Shown here: piece after piece, positions 1 through 6,504 of the stretch
Layout: each line of letters opens with the position of its first letter
Numbering within the stretch: the first letter of the stretch is position 1
NCBI GenBank assembly: GCA_050115915.1
Contig: JASFPP010000197.1
Coordinates: forward strand, 1 to 7,241
Reading direction: 5' to 3'
Length of the DNA stretch: 7,241 nt
DNA from: WTAW01 sp050115915
GTDB lineage: Bacteria > Acidobacteriota > Aminicenantia > Aminicenantales > Aminicenantaceae
Notes under the pieces: generated by a model
Told to the model about the DNA's origin: nothing
The model's database searches: none
The model's input: the letters and a program-made list of their open reading frames with translations, nothing else
Translations under genes and position numbers: made by a program

Positions 1-43
1 TCGGTATCGATCCCTTTTAACCACGGCCACAACCTTTTTCACC

Positions 44-72
44 GGGTGGGGGGGGTTGGAGGGTGAGGTGGG
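44..72 (+). other. G-rich tract, candidate G-quadruplex upstream of pyrE
   Basis: Four G-runs lie in order on the plus strand: GGG at 44-46, eight G at 48-55, GGG at 61-63 and GGG at 70-72. The gaps between them are 1, 5 and 6 bases, which satisfies the usual G3+ N1-7 quadruplex rule. The tract ends about 50 bases before the chosen pyrE start and lies in the non-template strand. No gene is recognisable in bases 1-124. One reading frame ends in TAA at 18-20 and could be the tail of an upstream gene, but only five codons are visible. Whether the tract folds or has any role is not known from sequence alone. An eight-G homopolymer is also a place where reads can miscount. Confidence 0.4.
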
Positions 73-124
73 TTGGCAGCGGCTCGTGAATCATTTTGAT
101 TTTATTATAGAAGAAGGTGTGAAA

Positions 125-811
125 ATGGGCGGATTCAATCAAGAAGAGTTCAATAAATTTATCGAAGAAAACAATGTGTATGGATTCTTCGAAGAGGCCA
201 TAACTCTAAAGTCAGGACGAAAATCACACTTTTATGCCAACTGGAGGAACGTGGTGGAAGATGTGTGGCTAACGAACCGGCTGTCTGAATTTGTCATCTC
301 TTATGTTGAGTCGATCGGCTTTGCAGTCGACACCTTTTATGGTGTTCCTGAAGGAGCGACTAAATTGGGTGTCGTCACTCAGTTTAAATGGGCCAAACGG
401 TTTGCTAGCTATTCAAAAGGAAGCCACGCCCTGGCCATGGGACGGGCAAAACCCAAAGACCATGGCGCGCCCAAGGATAGATACTTTGTCGGCATGCCTC
501 GAGGAAATGTTGTAGTCCTCGAGGATGTGACAACCACCGGAGGGTCATTGCTCCGAACTCTCGAAGGATTAATCGAAGCCGGTGTGCATGTCGTTGGTGT
601 TATAAGCCTTACGAACAGGATGGAGAAGAGGGATGATGGGCTCAGTGTCGAGGAAGCCGTCAGGAAAAAGGGATTTCCCTTCTATTCCATGAGTTCGTCC
701 CTGGATCTTCTGCCTGTCATGTATAAAATATTGGGTCCTGGAGAGTCCATCGTGAATGCGATCGAACAGGAATTTAAAGAATATGGCGTCCGGGAGTTAA
801 AACTGCGGTGA
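125..811 (+). CDS. pyrE: Orotate phosphoribosyltransferase
   Basis: This cytosolic enzyme of pyrimidine synthesis joins orotate to PRPP to give OMP. The 228-residue product is near the usual length of about 210-230. Residues 28-41 (LKSGRKSHFYANWR) match the orotate/PRPP-contacting N-terminal motif with its conserved Lys29. Residues 129-141 carry the PRPP-binding loop (VVVLEDVTTTGGS). Residues 107-114 (RAKPKDHG) correspond to the flexible catalytic loop RKEAKDHG of Salmonella OPRT; here the second basic residue is Ala108, with Lys109 beside it. The frame stays open to position 2 and a TTG at 56 is possible. ATG 125 is preferred because AAGGTG lies 5 bases before it and family similarity begins there. 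The gene converges on the ornithine carbamoyltransferase gene, with 47 bases between the stop codons. The family call is secure; substrate assignment to orotate is very likely, although a related phosphoribosyltransferase is not excluded. Confidence 0.88.
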   Translation: MGGFNQEEFNKFIEENNVYGFFEEAITLKSGRKSHFYANWRNVVEDVWLTNRLSEFVISYVESIGFAVDTFYGVPEGATKLGVVTQFKWAKRFASYSKGSHALAMGRAKPKDHGAPKDRYFVGMPRGNVVVLEDVTTTGGSLLRTLEGLIEAGVHVVGVISLTNRMEKRDDGLSVEEAVRKKGFPFYSMSSSLDLLPVMYKILGPGESIVNAIEQEFKEYGVRELKLR

Positions 812-813
812 TA

Positions 814-827
814 GCTCGATCGCGAGC
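814..827. other. Small hairpin between convergent genes
   Basis: GCTCG at 814-818 pairs with CGAGC at 823-827 around the loop ATCG, just after the pyrE stop and inside the 47-base convergent gap. It could help end transcription from either side. No clean T-run follows in either direction, so it does not qualify as a standard intrinsic terminator. Confidence 0.3.
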
Positions 828-858
828 GCCCGGTTACAGTCTATTCTTTCTTGGGAAG

Positions 859-1860
859 TCAGCACCCCAGGGTAGCCACCATAACCGCTTTGATCGTATG
901 GATCCGGTTCTCAGCCTCATCGAAGACGATCGAGGCCTCTGATTCAAAGACCTCATCCGTGACTTCCATGGCCTCCAACCCGAACTTTTGATAGATGTCT
1001 TCGCCGATGGTCGTTTCGCGGTTGTGGAATGAGGGCAAGCAATGCATGAACTTGACCTGGGGATTGCGTGTTTTCTGCATGATCTCTGTGTTCACCTGAT
1101 AGGGCTTGAGCAGATCGATACGCTCTTTCCAGACCGATTCCGCTTCTCCCATCGAGACCCAGACATCCGTGCAGAGAAAATCGCACCCATCCACACCCTT
1201 TGTGATATCGTCGCTGCATAGGATGTTCGCTCCGGTTTTTTGTGCGATCTCCTTCGCATTGTCGATGAGCTGTTTTTCAGGCTGCAAGCTCTCTGGTGCG
1301 ACGGACCTGTAATCCATTCCCATTTTTGCGGCCCCTATCAAAAGAGAGTTACCCATGTTGTTCCTGGCGTCTCCCAGATAGGCAAAAGACACCTCTTTCA
1401 GGGGGTTATCCGAATGCTCCATCATCGTCATAAGGTCGGCCAGAACCTGGGTGGGGTGGAATTCTGTGGTCAGGCCGTTCCAAACGGGAACGTTGGCGTA
1501 TTCGGCGAGCTTTTCCACTCGATCCTGTCCAAAGCCGCGGTATTCGATGCCATCATACATTCGTCCCAATACCCTGGCCGTATCTTTCATGGATTCTTTG
1601 GCGCCGATCTGAGATCCAGTCGGGCCGAGATAGGTCACGTTCGCGCCCTGGTCGAATGCGGCTGTCTCAAAGGCGCAACGGGTTCGAGTGGAGGCTTTTT
1701 CAAAGATAAGGGCGATATTTTTCCCCTGCAGCTTTGGTTGCTCTGTGCCCGAATACTTGGCCTTTTTCAAGTCCAGCGAAAGGTCGAGCAAAAACCGAAT
1801 CTCTCCGGGAGTAAAATCCAAAAGCTTCAAGAAGTGCCGGTTTCTCAGGTTGTAGGCCAT
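859..1860 (-). CDS. argF: Ornithine carbamoyltransferase
   Basis: This cytosolic enzyme interconverts ornithine plus carbamoyl phosphate with citrulline plus phosphate. The 333 residues equal the usual length. Visible motifs in order are: STRTR at 57-61 (carbamoyl phosphate binding), HPTQ at 135-138, DVWVSMGE at 232-239 (the SMG ornithine loop) and HCLP at 273-276 (catalytic Cys274). The C-terminal stretch from about 298 (EVTDEVFESEASIVFDEAEN) closely resembles ArcB and E. coli ArgI sequences. Together these exclude aspartate carbamoyltransferase. ATG 1860 is preceded by GAGG at good spacing, inside the end of the upstream gene. Only 7 bases separate the two genes, so they are almost certainly cotranscribed. 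Similarity leans to the ArcB/ArgI type, but sequence does not settle anabolic versus catabolic use. No arginine deiminase or carbamate kinase is in view, and an arcB label would be equally defensible. Confidence 0.95.
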   Translation of the reverse strand: MAYNLRNRHFLKLLDFTPGEIRFLLDLSLDLKKAKYSGTEQPKLQGKNIALIFEKASTRTRCAFETAAFDQGANVTYLGPTGSQIGAKESMKDTARVLGRMYDGIEYRGFGQDRVEKLAEYANVPVWNGLTTEFHPTQVLADLMTMMEHSDNPLKEVSFAYLGDARNNMGNSLLIGAAKMGMDYRSVAPESLQPEKQLIDNAKEIAQKTGANILCSDDITKGVDGCDFLCTDVWVSMGEAESVWKERIDLLKPYQVNTEIMQKTRNPQVKFMHCLPSFHNRETTIGEDIYQKFGLEAMEVTDEVFESEASIVFDEAENRIHTIKAVMVATLGC

Positions 1861-1867
1861 TTTATCC

Positions 1868-3175
1868 TCAAATATCCTTCAATACTTCAACGAGTGTCGG
1901 TTCGCCGATTTCTTTGAGGTTATACATCACACGTGTGGATGGTTTCTGGATGTTGCACACGCGTCTGAGGTCTATGGGTGTACCGATGATAACCGAATCA
2001 CAGGGTGTCGCATTGATCGTAGCTTCCAGGTCTTTCACTTGTTGATCACCATATCCCATGGCAGGGAGCAAAATACCGATGTCTGGATATTTTTCGAAGG
2101 TTTCGGCGATGGTCCCGACGACATAGGGCCTCGGGTCTACAAATTCAGCCGCGCCATGTCTCTGTCCGGCCACGACACCAGCGCCGTATTTCATTTCCCC
2201 GTGCGTCAGGGTCGGGCCATCTTCCACGACAAGAACCTTTTTATCCTTGATCAAAGATGGATCTTCGACGGTTAAAGGCGATTCCGCTTTGATGATCGTA
2301 GCCCCAGGATTTATCTGTTTGGCGGTGGCGATAACCTTTTCGACATTGGCAGGATCTGCAGAATCCACTTTATTAACGACAAGCACATCTGCTGCTCTCA
2401 GGTTAACCTCACCGGGATAATAACTCGTTTCATGCCCGGGACGATGAGGATCGAGAACAGTGATGTAGATATCAGGTTTGTAGAAAGAAAAATCATTGTT
2501 ACCGCCGTCCCAAAGGATGATGTCCGCTTCTTTTTCCGCTTCACGCAGAATAGCCTCGTAATCAACACCCGCAAAAACAACGACACCGCGCATAATATGG
2601 GGCTCATACTCCTCTCGTTCTTCGATCGTACACTCATGTAGATCCAAGTCCTCAAGAGAAGCAAACCGTTGCACCCGCTGTTTTACCAGATCTCCATAGG
2701 GCATAGGGTGGCGGATGGCCACGACTTTTTTCCCGCGCTCGATAAGGATCTCAGCAACCCGCCGTGTTGTCTGGCTCTTCCCACAGCCTGTCCGGATGGC
2801 GCAAATCGAAACAACCGGTTTTGTGGATTCTATCCAAGTTTCAGCCAATCCCATCAGCCGGAAGGATGCGCCCGCGTTATTGACAATGGAGGAACGGTTC
2901 ATGACATAGTTATAGGGGACATCGCTGTAGGAAAAAACGACCTCGTTCGCTCCATGTTTGTTGATCAAGGCCTCCAGGTCTGCTTCTTCTTCAATGGGGA
3001 TGCCGTTTGGATAAAGGCTTCCTGCTAACTCAGCAGGATAAACTCGGCCTTCGATGTTGGGGATCTGCGCCGCTGTAAAGGCGACAACCTCATAATCGGA
3101 ATTATCGCGAAAATTTGTGTTAAAATTGTGAAAATCACGCCCTGCGGCACCCATTATGATGACTTTTTTTGCCAT
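1868..3175 (-). CDS. Cyclic 2,3-diphosphoglycerate synthetase-like P-loop protein
   Basis: The 435-residue product resembles the cyclic 2,3-diphosphoglycerate synthetase family. In methanogens that enzyme uses ATP to close a phosphoanhydride between the carboxyl and 2-phosphate groups of 2,3-diphosphoglycerate. Bacterial members of the family have no settled role that I know of. Visible parts are: an N-terminal Rossmann-like strand with GAAGRDFHNFN at 9-19; a nucleotide-binding loop RTGCGKSQT at 128-136 (Lys133); a Walker-B-like strand ending WDGGNND at 222-228; a His-rich LDPHRPGHET at 241-250; a GTPase-like NKVD at 268-271; and VEDGPTLTHGEMKYGAG at 317-333. ATG 3175 is chosen because AAAGGAGTA lies 7 bases upstream; a GTG at 3193 would put that ribosome site inside the gene. 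It is first in an operon with argF. The family call is firm. Bacterial function is open: thermoadaptive osmolyte synthesis is unlikely here, and a role tied to carbamoyl or acyl phosphate is inference. Confidence 0.8.
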   Translation of the reverse strand: MAKKVIIMGAAGRDFHNFNTNFRDNSDYEVVAFTAAQIPNIEGRVYPAELAGSLYPNGIPIEEEADLEALINKHGANEVVFSYSDVPYNYVMNRSSIVNNAGASFRLMGLAETWIESTKPVVSICAIRTGCGKSQTTRRVAEILIERGKKVVAIRHPMPYGDLVKQRVQRFASLEDLDLHECTIEEREEYEPHIMRGVVVFAGVDYEAILREAEKEADIILWDGGNNDFSFYKPDIYITVLDPHRPGHETSYYPGEVNLRAADVLVVNKVDSADPANVEKVIATAKQINPGATIIKAESPLTVEDPSLIKDKKVLVVEDGPTLTHGEMKYGAGVVAGQRHGAAEFVDPRPYVVGTIAETFEKYPDIGILLPAMGYGDQQVKDLEATINATPCDSVIIGTPIDLRRVCNIQKPSTRVMYNLKEIGEPTLVEVLKDI

Positions 3176-3319
3176 AAAAGTACTCCTTTCCACCTATGTT
3201 ATTCGTAAAGGTAATTGGTCGATTCGGCCTTGCAAGATACGACCTTGCCTTTACAGCAACCTCATTCGTGATTAATCTAGGCTTACAAATAATTTTGGCT
3301 ATCAGAGGAAAGCTAGCTC

Positions 3320-3345
3320 AAAAAAAAGCCTGAGAACAGGTTTTT
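3320..3345 (-). terminator. Intrinsic terminator or attenuator hairpin in operon leader
   Basis: Read on the minus strand this is AAAAACCTG, loop TTCT, CAGG, one bulged C, then eight T. The CCTG/CAGG core is extended by A-T pairs and followed by a T-tract, so the form is that of a short rho-independent terminator. It lies about 130 bases past the amidinotransferase stop and could end that transcript. It also lies downstream of the promoter at 3410-3438, which places it inside the leader of the following operon. An alternative pairing of GAACA (3355-3351) with TGTTC (3338-3334) would compete with the hairpin. The core stem is only four G-C-rich pairs, so termination may be partial. Confidence 0.5.
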
Positions 3346-3409
3346 CCTTTTGTTCATAGACAGTCTATCTCCCACTATGACTCTCCAATATCACTCGCGG
3401 AAGAGACTC

Positions 3410-3438
3410 ATTCTACAAACTTGATATATTCTTGTCAA
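3410..3438 (-). promoter_or_regulatory. Sigma-70 promoter for the P-loop protein/argF operon
   Basis: On the minus strand a perfect -35 TTGACA (3438-3433) is followed by a 17-base spacer and TAGAAT (3415-3410), five of six matches to the -10 consensus. Transcription should begin near 3403 and give a leader of about 230 bases before ATG 3175. That leader contains the hairpin at 3320-3345. The promoter sits just after the amidinotransferase stop codon, so the two-gene operon can be expressed separately from the amidinotransferase. The 297-base gap 3176-3472 otherwise shows no gene; a 14-codon ORF at 3357-3313 is probably chance. Confidence 0.6.
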
Positions 3439-3472
3439 AACAAATGGCAACTGAATCCTGATGAAGACAGTT

Positions 3473-4633
3473 TTAATAATCCTCGATCTGTTTGGGGAAA
3501 TAATCCTCGCATGTTCCTTCTCGATAAATATCGAGTGTTGTACAGTGAAGAGCACCACCAAACGGGATCACGGCTTCATAAGGAATAGGCACAACCTCGA
3601 ATCCCAATTTATCCAGCTGTTCGCAGTATGCTGTTTCATGCGATTCTACACAGACCGTGTTAGGCCCGAGGGAGAACGTGTTCATCGAGATCCATGAACG
3701 GCTTTCGTACAGGCCGGTCAGATAACAAAGGTTTTTATGGACGTATGTCGGCTGTGCTGCCGGGATCAACTCCCAGTCGTTCATTGCCATAAGCTTCTTG
3801 AAATTCTCAGTGATGGGATACCACTCCGGGTTGTAGACAGCTAGGCCTGGCCTTAGAGGTAGCATATTCACATCGATGTGCCAGGGGTGAAAGTTGTTGT
3901 CGAAGAGCACTTCATGGATCCGGATTCCCTTTGCGTCGAAGTAGCGCTTCAACCAGTCCATGCCTTTTCTGTTCGTCACGCAAGAGCCCTGCCAAAAAAC
4001 ATCTTTCCCGCAGCGGGCGGCATCCGCAGCATCCCACAGGGGCTCCTTTTCAGTCAGCTGATACTGCCAGTTGCGGACTCTTTCGAGTTTCTCCTCGTCT
4101 GTCCAGACATTGAAGAGGTAGTAATAAAAGTTTTTGACGTACGATTCATCTGTCAATCTTGGCTTGGGGGCTGCCGTATGCAGAAACTCCGGGTCTTCTT
4201 CGAAGTAACGTTCGAAAAGCGGCCGAAGGTTCAGATACTCATACCAACGCGATCGCCGGCAGGTTGTTGCTTCCATGATCTCATTCCCAATAGGGAGAAA
4301 AACGTCACGCACATTATTCACACCATGCTGGTTAAGCTGGGTCCAATCTGGTGTGGATACGGGGTGCCGGTCGAGCAATGATGGATGGAGCTCCACTCGA
4401 TCCACGATGATTCCGCGTTTTTCCATAGTTTTAACAAAATACTCCATCTGCTCGTTAGCTTTTTCATACATCTCCTGAGGAAAAGGACCGAACGAGCCCA
4501 GTGGATATCCTCCCTCCGGACGATCATACCACCATGCCGGTTCAGGAGCGGGGATATTGGTACCCTCTGGTTTTCCGACGATCACACGTTTCAGAGGATC
4601 CCATTCGTTCCATGAATTCACGATTTTTGCCAT
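3473..4633 (-). CDS. Glycine amidinotransferase-family enzyme
   Basis: This is a member of the guanidino-modifying (pentein) superfamily, of the arginine:glycine amidinotransferase / inosamine-phosphate amidinotransferase branch. Such enzymes move the amidino group of arginine to an amine through a cysteine intermediate and release ornithine; with glycine the product is guanidinoacetate. The 386 residues fit the bacterial family. It aligns along its length to human AGAT: WDPLKRVIVGKPEG at 11-24, EATTCRRSRWYEY at 121-133, TAAPKPRLTDESY at 153-165, DAAD at 201-204, HIDV at 252-255, and GGALHCTTLDIYREG at 359-373. The catalytic set is present: Asp201, His252, Asp254 and Cys364 (human Asp254, His303, Asp305, Cys407). 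By the same alignment Arg322 is Trp271, Ser355 is Arg312, Asn300 is His249 and Met302 is Trp251, so the acceptor may not be glycine. ATG 4633 follows AAGGAG at 9 bases. Neighbouring ornithine-using genes support release of ornithine. Confidence 0.85.
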   Translation of the reverse strand: MAKIVNSWNEWDPLKRVIVGKPEGTNIPAPEPAWWYDRPEGGYPLGSFGPFPQEMYEKANEQMEYFVKTMEKRGIIVDRVELHPSLLDRHPVSTPDWTQLNQHGVNNVRDVFLPIGNEIMEATTCRRSRWYEYLNLRPLFERYFEEDPEFLHTAAPKPRLTDESYVKNFYYYLFNVWTDEEKLERVRNWQYQLTEKEPLWDAADAARCGKDVFWQGSCVTNRKGMDWLKRYFDAKGIRIHEVLFDNNFHPWHIDVNMLPLRPGLAVYNPEWYPITENFKKLMAMNDWELIPAAQPTYVHKNLCYLTGLYESRSWISMNTFSLGPNTVCVESHETAYCEQLDKLGFEVVPIPYEAVIPFGGALHCTTLDIYREGTCEDYFPKQIEDY

Positions 4634-4780
4634 TGTGTTTGTCTCCTTTCTCTAATCTTTGATGCCCACAGAATCTTTTTAAGAATTGTTTAGTCAGTTT
4701 TTAAAGAAATTCTCTCGAAATAAGCTCATTTTGTACGCGAAATGCAAAAAAAGTTAATAAATAATGATTTAGAGAATACT
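4634..4780 (-). promoter_or_regulatory. Long AT-rich leader of the amidinotransferase gene
   Basis: If transcription starts about 8 bases past the -10 element, the mRNA has roughly 140 untranslated bases before ATG 4633. The leader is AT-rich and contains no gene. ATTCTCT at 4777-4771 (minus) can pair with AGAGAAT at 4715-4709, closing a loop of about 55 bases. I do not recognise a riboswitch class: the GC-rich stems and conserved loops of guanidine or glycine aptamers are absent. The ribosome site AAGGAG lies at its 3' end. A regulatory role is possible but not shown. Confidence 0.3.
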
Positions 4781-4809
4781 ATTAAAAACAATTTGAACAC
4801 TAAAGTCAA
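4781..4809 (-). promoter_or_regulatory. Sigma-70 promoter for the amidinotransferase gene
   Basis: On the minus strand TTGACT (4809-4804) and TTTAAT (4786-4781) are separated by exactly 17 bases; each matches consensus at five of six positions. Just upstream of the -35, AATCAA at 4821-4826 and TTGATT at 4836-4841 form an inverted repeat with a 9-base centre, a reasonable place for a regulator to bind. No ArgR-type box was recognised. Confidence 0.5.
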
Positions 4810-4862
4810 GTTTTAAATGAAATCAAGATAAGTTTTTGATTACAGTGAACTAAGGCGTTTGA

Positions 4863-4891
4863 TTGACCCGAATCATTTTTTTTGGTAATTT
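4863..4891 (+). promoter_or_regulatory. Possible promoter for tRNA-Ser
   Basis: TTGACC (4863-4868, five of six) is followed after 17 bases by TAATTT (4886-4891), a weak -10 in a very AT-rich stretch. A start about 8 bases further would leave around 30 bases before the tRNA 5' end. Another -10 in the same AT-rich region is equally possible. Confidence 0.3.
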
Positions 4892-4931
4892 AAAAATTCT
4901 TATGTAGATTCCAAGCTTTGATCGCCGCGTC

Positions 4932-5022
<91 letters not shown>

Positions 5023-5117
5023 CCTAAGATGAAACTTGAATCTTTATAGAGTCTGTATCTTTCAGAATATATAGAATCTTGATGAGCAAACGACCATAAT
5101 TCATATTAGGAGCGAAG

Positions 5118-6323
5118 ATGGACAGTAAATTTCTCATCGACGTAGAGAGTATATACGGTGCCTGTAATTATGATCCCATTGATGTTGTCATCAATAAGGG
5201 TAAAGATATTTGGGTGTGGGATGTTGAGGGGAATAAGTATCTCGATTTCTTGAGCGCGTATTCTTCTGTGAACATGGGCCATTGTCACCCCCGTGTCGTA
5301 AAAGCGCTTGCGGATCAGGCAAAAAAACTCACGATCACATCCCGGGCTTTCCGCAATGACCAATGGCCGTTATTCGCCAAAGAAATATGCGATTTGACCG
5401 GCTATGAAATGGTTTTAGCCATGAATTCAGGGGCTGAGGCCGTAGAGACCTCTCTCAAAGCCGCTCGCATGTGGGGATATCAGAGAAAAGGAATACCCGA
5501 AGATAAGGCTGAGATTATTGTCTGCTCGAACAATTTTCATGGACGCACGATCACAATCATCGGTTTCGCCTCGGAAGAGTTGTACAGGAATGATTTTGGC
5601 CCTTTTACTCCTGGATTTGTCGAGGTTCCTTATGGAGATGCAAGCGCATTAGAAAACGCCATAACTCCAAATACAGCGGCTTTTTTAATGGAGCCCATCC
5701 AAGCGGAAGGTGGGATCAACATGCCTCCTGAAGGCTATTTACTCGAGACCAAGAGAATCTGTGAGGAGAACAATGTGCTGTACATGGCGGATGAGATCCA
5801 GACAGGATTGGGAAGAACGGGGAAACTTTTTTGCTTTGAACACGAATCCATCAAGCCCGATGTTCTTATGATAGGGAAATCCCTTGGCGGAGGGTGTATC
5901 CCCATCTCTGCTGTCCTTTCTAGGAGAGATGTCCTCGAAGTTTTTACTCCAGGAACCCATGGTTCGACATTCGGCGCTAATCCCTTGGCCTGTGCAGTGG
6001 CCAGAGAGTCTATCCGGGTTCTTCAAGAGGAAGGATTGATCGAAAATTCAGAGGAGCAGGGTGAATATTTTCTCAAGAAACTCCAGAGCATGAAAAGCAA
6101 GCATATCAAAGAAGTGAGGGGAAAAGGCTTGCTGATGGGGATCGAACTGAAGCCCGAAGCCAGAGGTGCACGCAGATTTTGTGAAGCACTCAAGCTAGAA
6201 GGCATGCTGTGCAAGGATACGCATGAAAATGTCATCCGTTTAACTCCCCCTCTGAACATCAAACAGAAAGACTTGAACTGGGCTTTCAAGAGGATCAAAA
6301 AGGTTTTTAAAGAGATGGATTGA
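5118..6323 (+). CDS. rocD: Ornithine delta-aminotransferase
   Basis: This PLP enzyme transfers the delta-amino group of ornithine to 2-oxoglutarate, giving glutamate 5-semialdehyde (pyrroline-5-carboxylate) and glutamate, a link to proline and glutamate. The 401 residues match bacterial RocD. It aligns with human OAT almost without gaps, and every key residue is kept: Tyr18 and Tyr48 (human Tyr55, Tyr85, which set ornithine specificity), Arg143 (Arg180, substrate carboxylate), Glu197 (Glu235), Asp225 in DEIQTGLGRTG (Asp263) and Lys254 in IGKSLGGG (Lys292, PLP Schiff base), plus HGSTFGANP at 281-289. These residues favour true ornithine aminotransferase over GABA or acetylornithine aminotransferases. 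ATG 5118 follows AGGAG at 5 bases. It would consume the ornithine released by the divergently encoded amidinotransferase. No good sigma-70 promoter is visible between the tRNA and this gene. Confidence 0.95.
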   Translation: MDSKFLIDVESIYGACNYDPIDVVINKGKDIWVWDVEGNKYLDFLSAYSSVNMGHCHPRVVKALADQAKKLTITSRAFRNDQWPLFAKEICDLTGYEMVLAMNSGAEAVETSLKAARMWGYQRKGIPEDKAEIIVCSNNFHGRTITIIGFASEELYRNDFGPFTPGFVEVPYGDASALENAITPNTAAFLMEPIQAEGGINMPPEGYLLETKRICEENNVLYMADEIQTGLGRTGKLFCFEHESIKPDVLMIGKSLGGGCIPISAVLSRRDVLEVFTPGTHGSTFGANPLACAVARESIRVLQEEGLIENSEEQGEYFLKKLQSMKSKHIKEVRGKGLLMGIELKPEARGARRFCEALKLEGMLCKDTHENVIRLTPPLNIKQKDLNWAFKRIKKVFKEMD

Positions 6324-6410
6324 TTGTGTATCCCTATTGAAAAAATGACTGGGAAAATGTAGGGTTATTAGGGAGGTCATTCTATGGGTCCAGAGGGGAC
6401 AATTGACCTT

Positions 6411-6424
6411 TATTGTAAACAATA
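6411..6424. promoter_or_regulatory. Palindrome upstream of the lipoprotein gene
   Basis: TATTGT (6411-6416) and ACAATA (6419-6424) form a perfect six-base inverted repeat around AA. It lies some 40 bases before the sigma-54-like element and just after an isolated TTGACC (6403-6408). It could be a binding site for a dimeric regulator; the AT-rich setting makes chance occurrence possible. Confidence 0.25.
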
Positions 6425-6463
6425 TCTGTTTAAAAGTGTTGTGATATCAGGCGTGGGCTTTTT

Positions 6464-6479
6464 TGGCATATTTTTTGCT
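6464..6479 (+). promoter_or_regulatory. Sigma-54-type (-24/-12) promoter candidate
   Basis: TGGCA at 6464-6468 and TTGCT at 6475-6479 place GG (6465-6466) and GC (6477-6478) exactly ten bases apart, as required for RpoN promoters (TGGCAC-N5-TTGCW). The preceding T also fits the YTGGCA consensus, and the only miss in the core is T for C at 6469. Transcription would start near 6490, just before the ribosome site TGGAG (6494-6498) and ATG 6505. If real, an enhancer-binding ATPase acting from upstream is needed. Confidence 0.45.
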
Positions 6480-6504
6480 ATTAAAATTAATCGTGGAGAA
6501 AAAA

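Noticed and set aside
1240..1917. 225-codon frame opposite the ornithine carbamoyltransferase gene
   Set aside because: It is antisense to a gene with every family motif, shows no recognisable domain and has no clear ribosome site.
3225..3250. Second sigma-54-like element before the P-loop protein gene (minus strand)
   Set aside because: GG and GC are nine bases apart, not ten, and the TGGCA context is absent.
3313..3357. 14-codon ORF (minus strand) across the leader terminator, possible leader peptide
   Set aside because: It has one Arg codon and no run of diagnostic codons. Its Phe codons come from the T-tract, and the only ribosome-like site (GGGAG) is 11 bases away.
3320..3410. Glycine riboswitch, suggested by GGAGAG and CTCAGGC words in the operon leader
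   Set aside because: The conserved GCCGAAGG core and the proper order of elements are missing, so the shared words look accidental.
3878..4381. 167-codon frame opposite the amidinotransferase gene
   Set aside because: It is an antisense shadow of a well-aligned enzyme, and its translation resembles no family I know.
3473..4633. Arginine deiminase as an alternative identity
   Set aside because: The motifs (DAAD, HID, GGALHC) and full-length match follow the AGAT/StrB branch of the superfamily and not ArcA.
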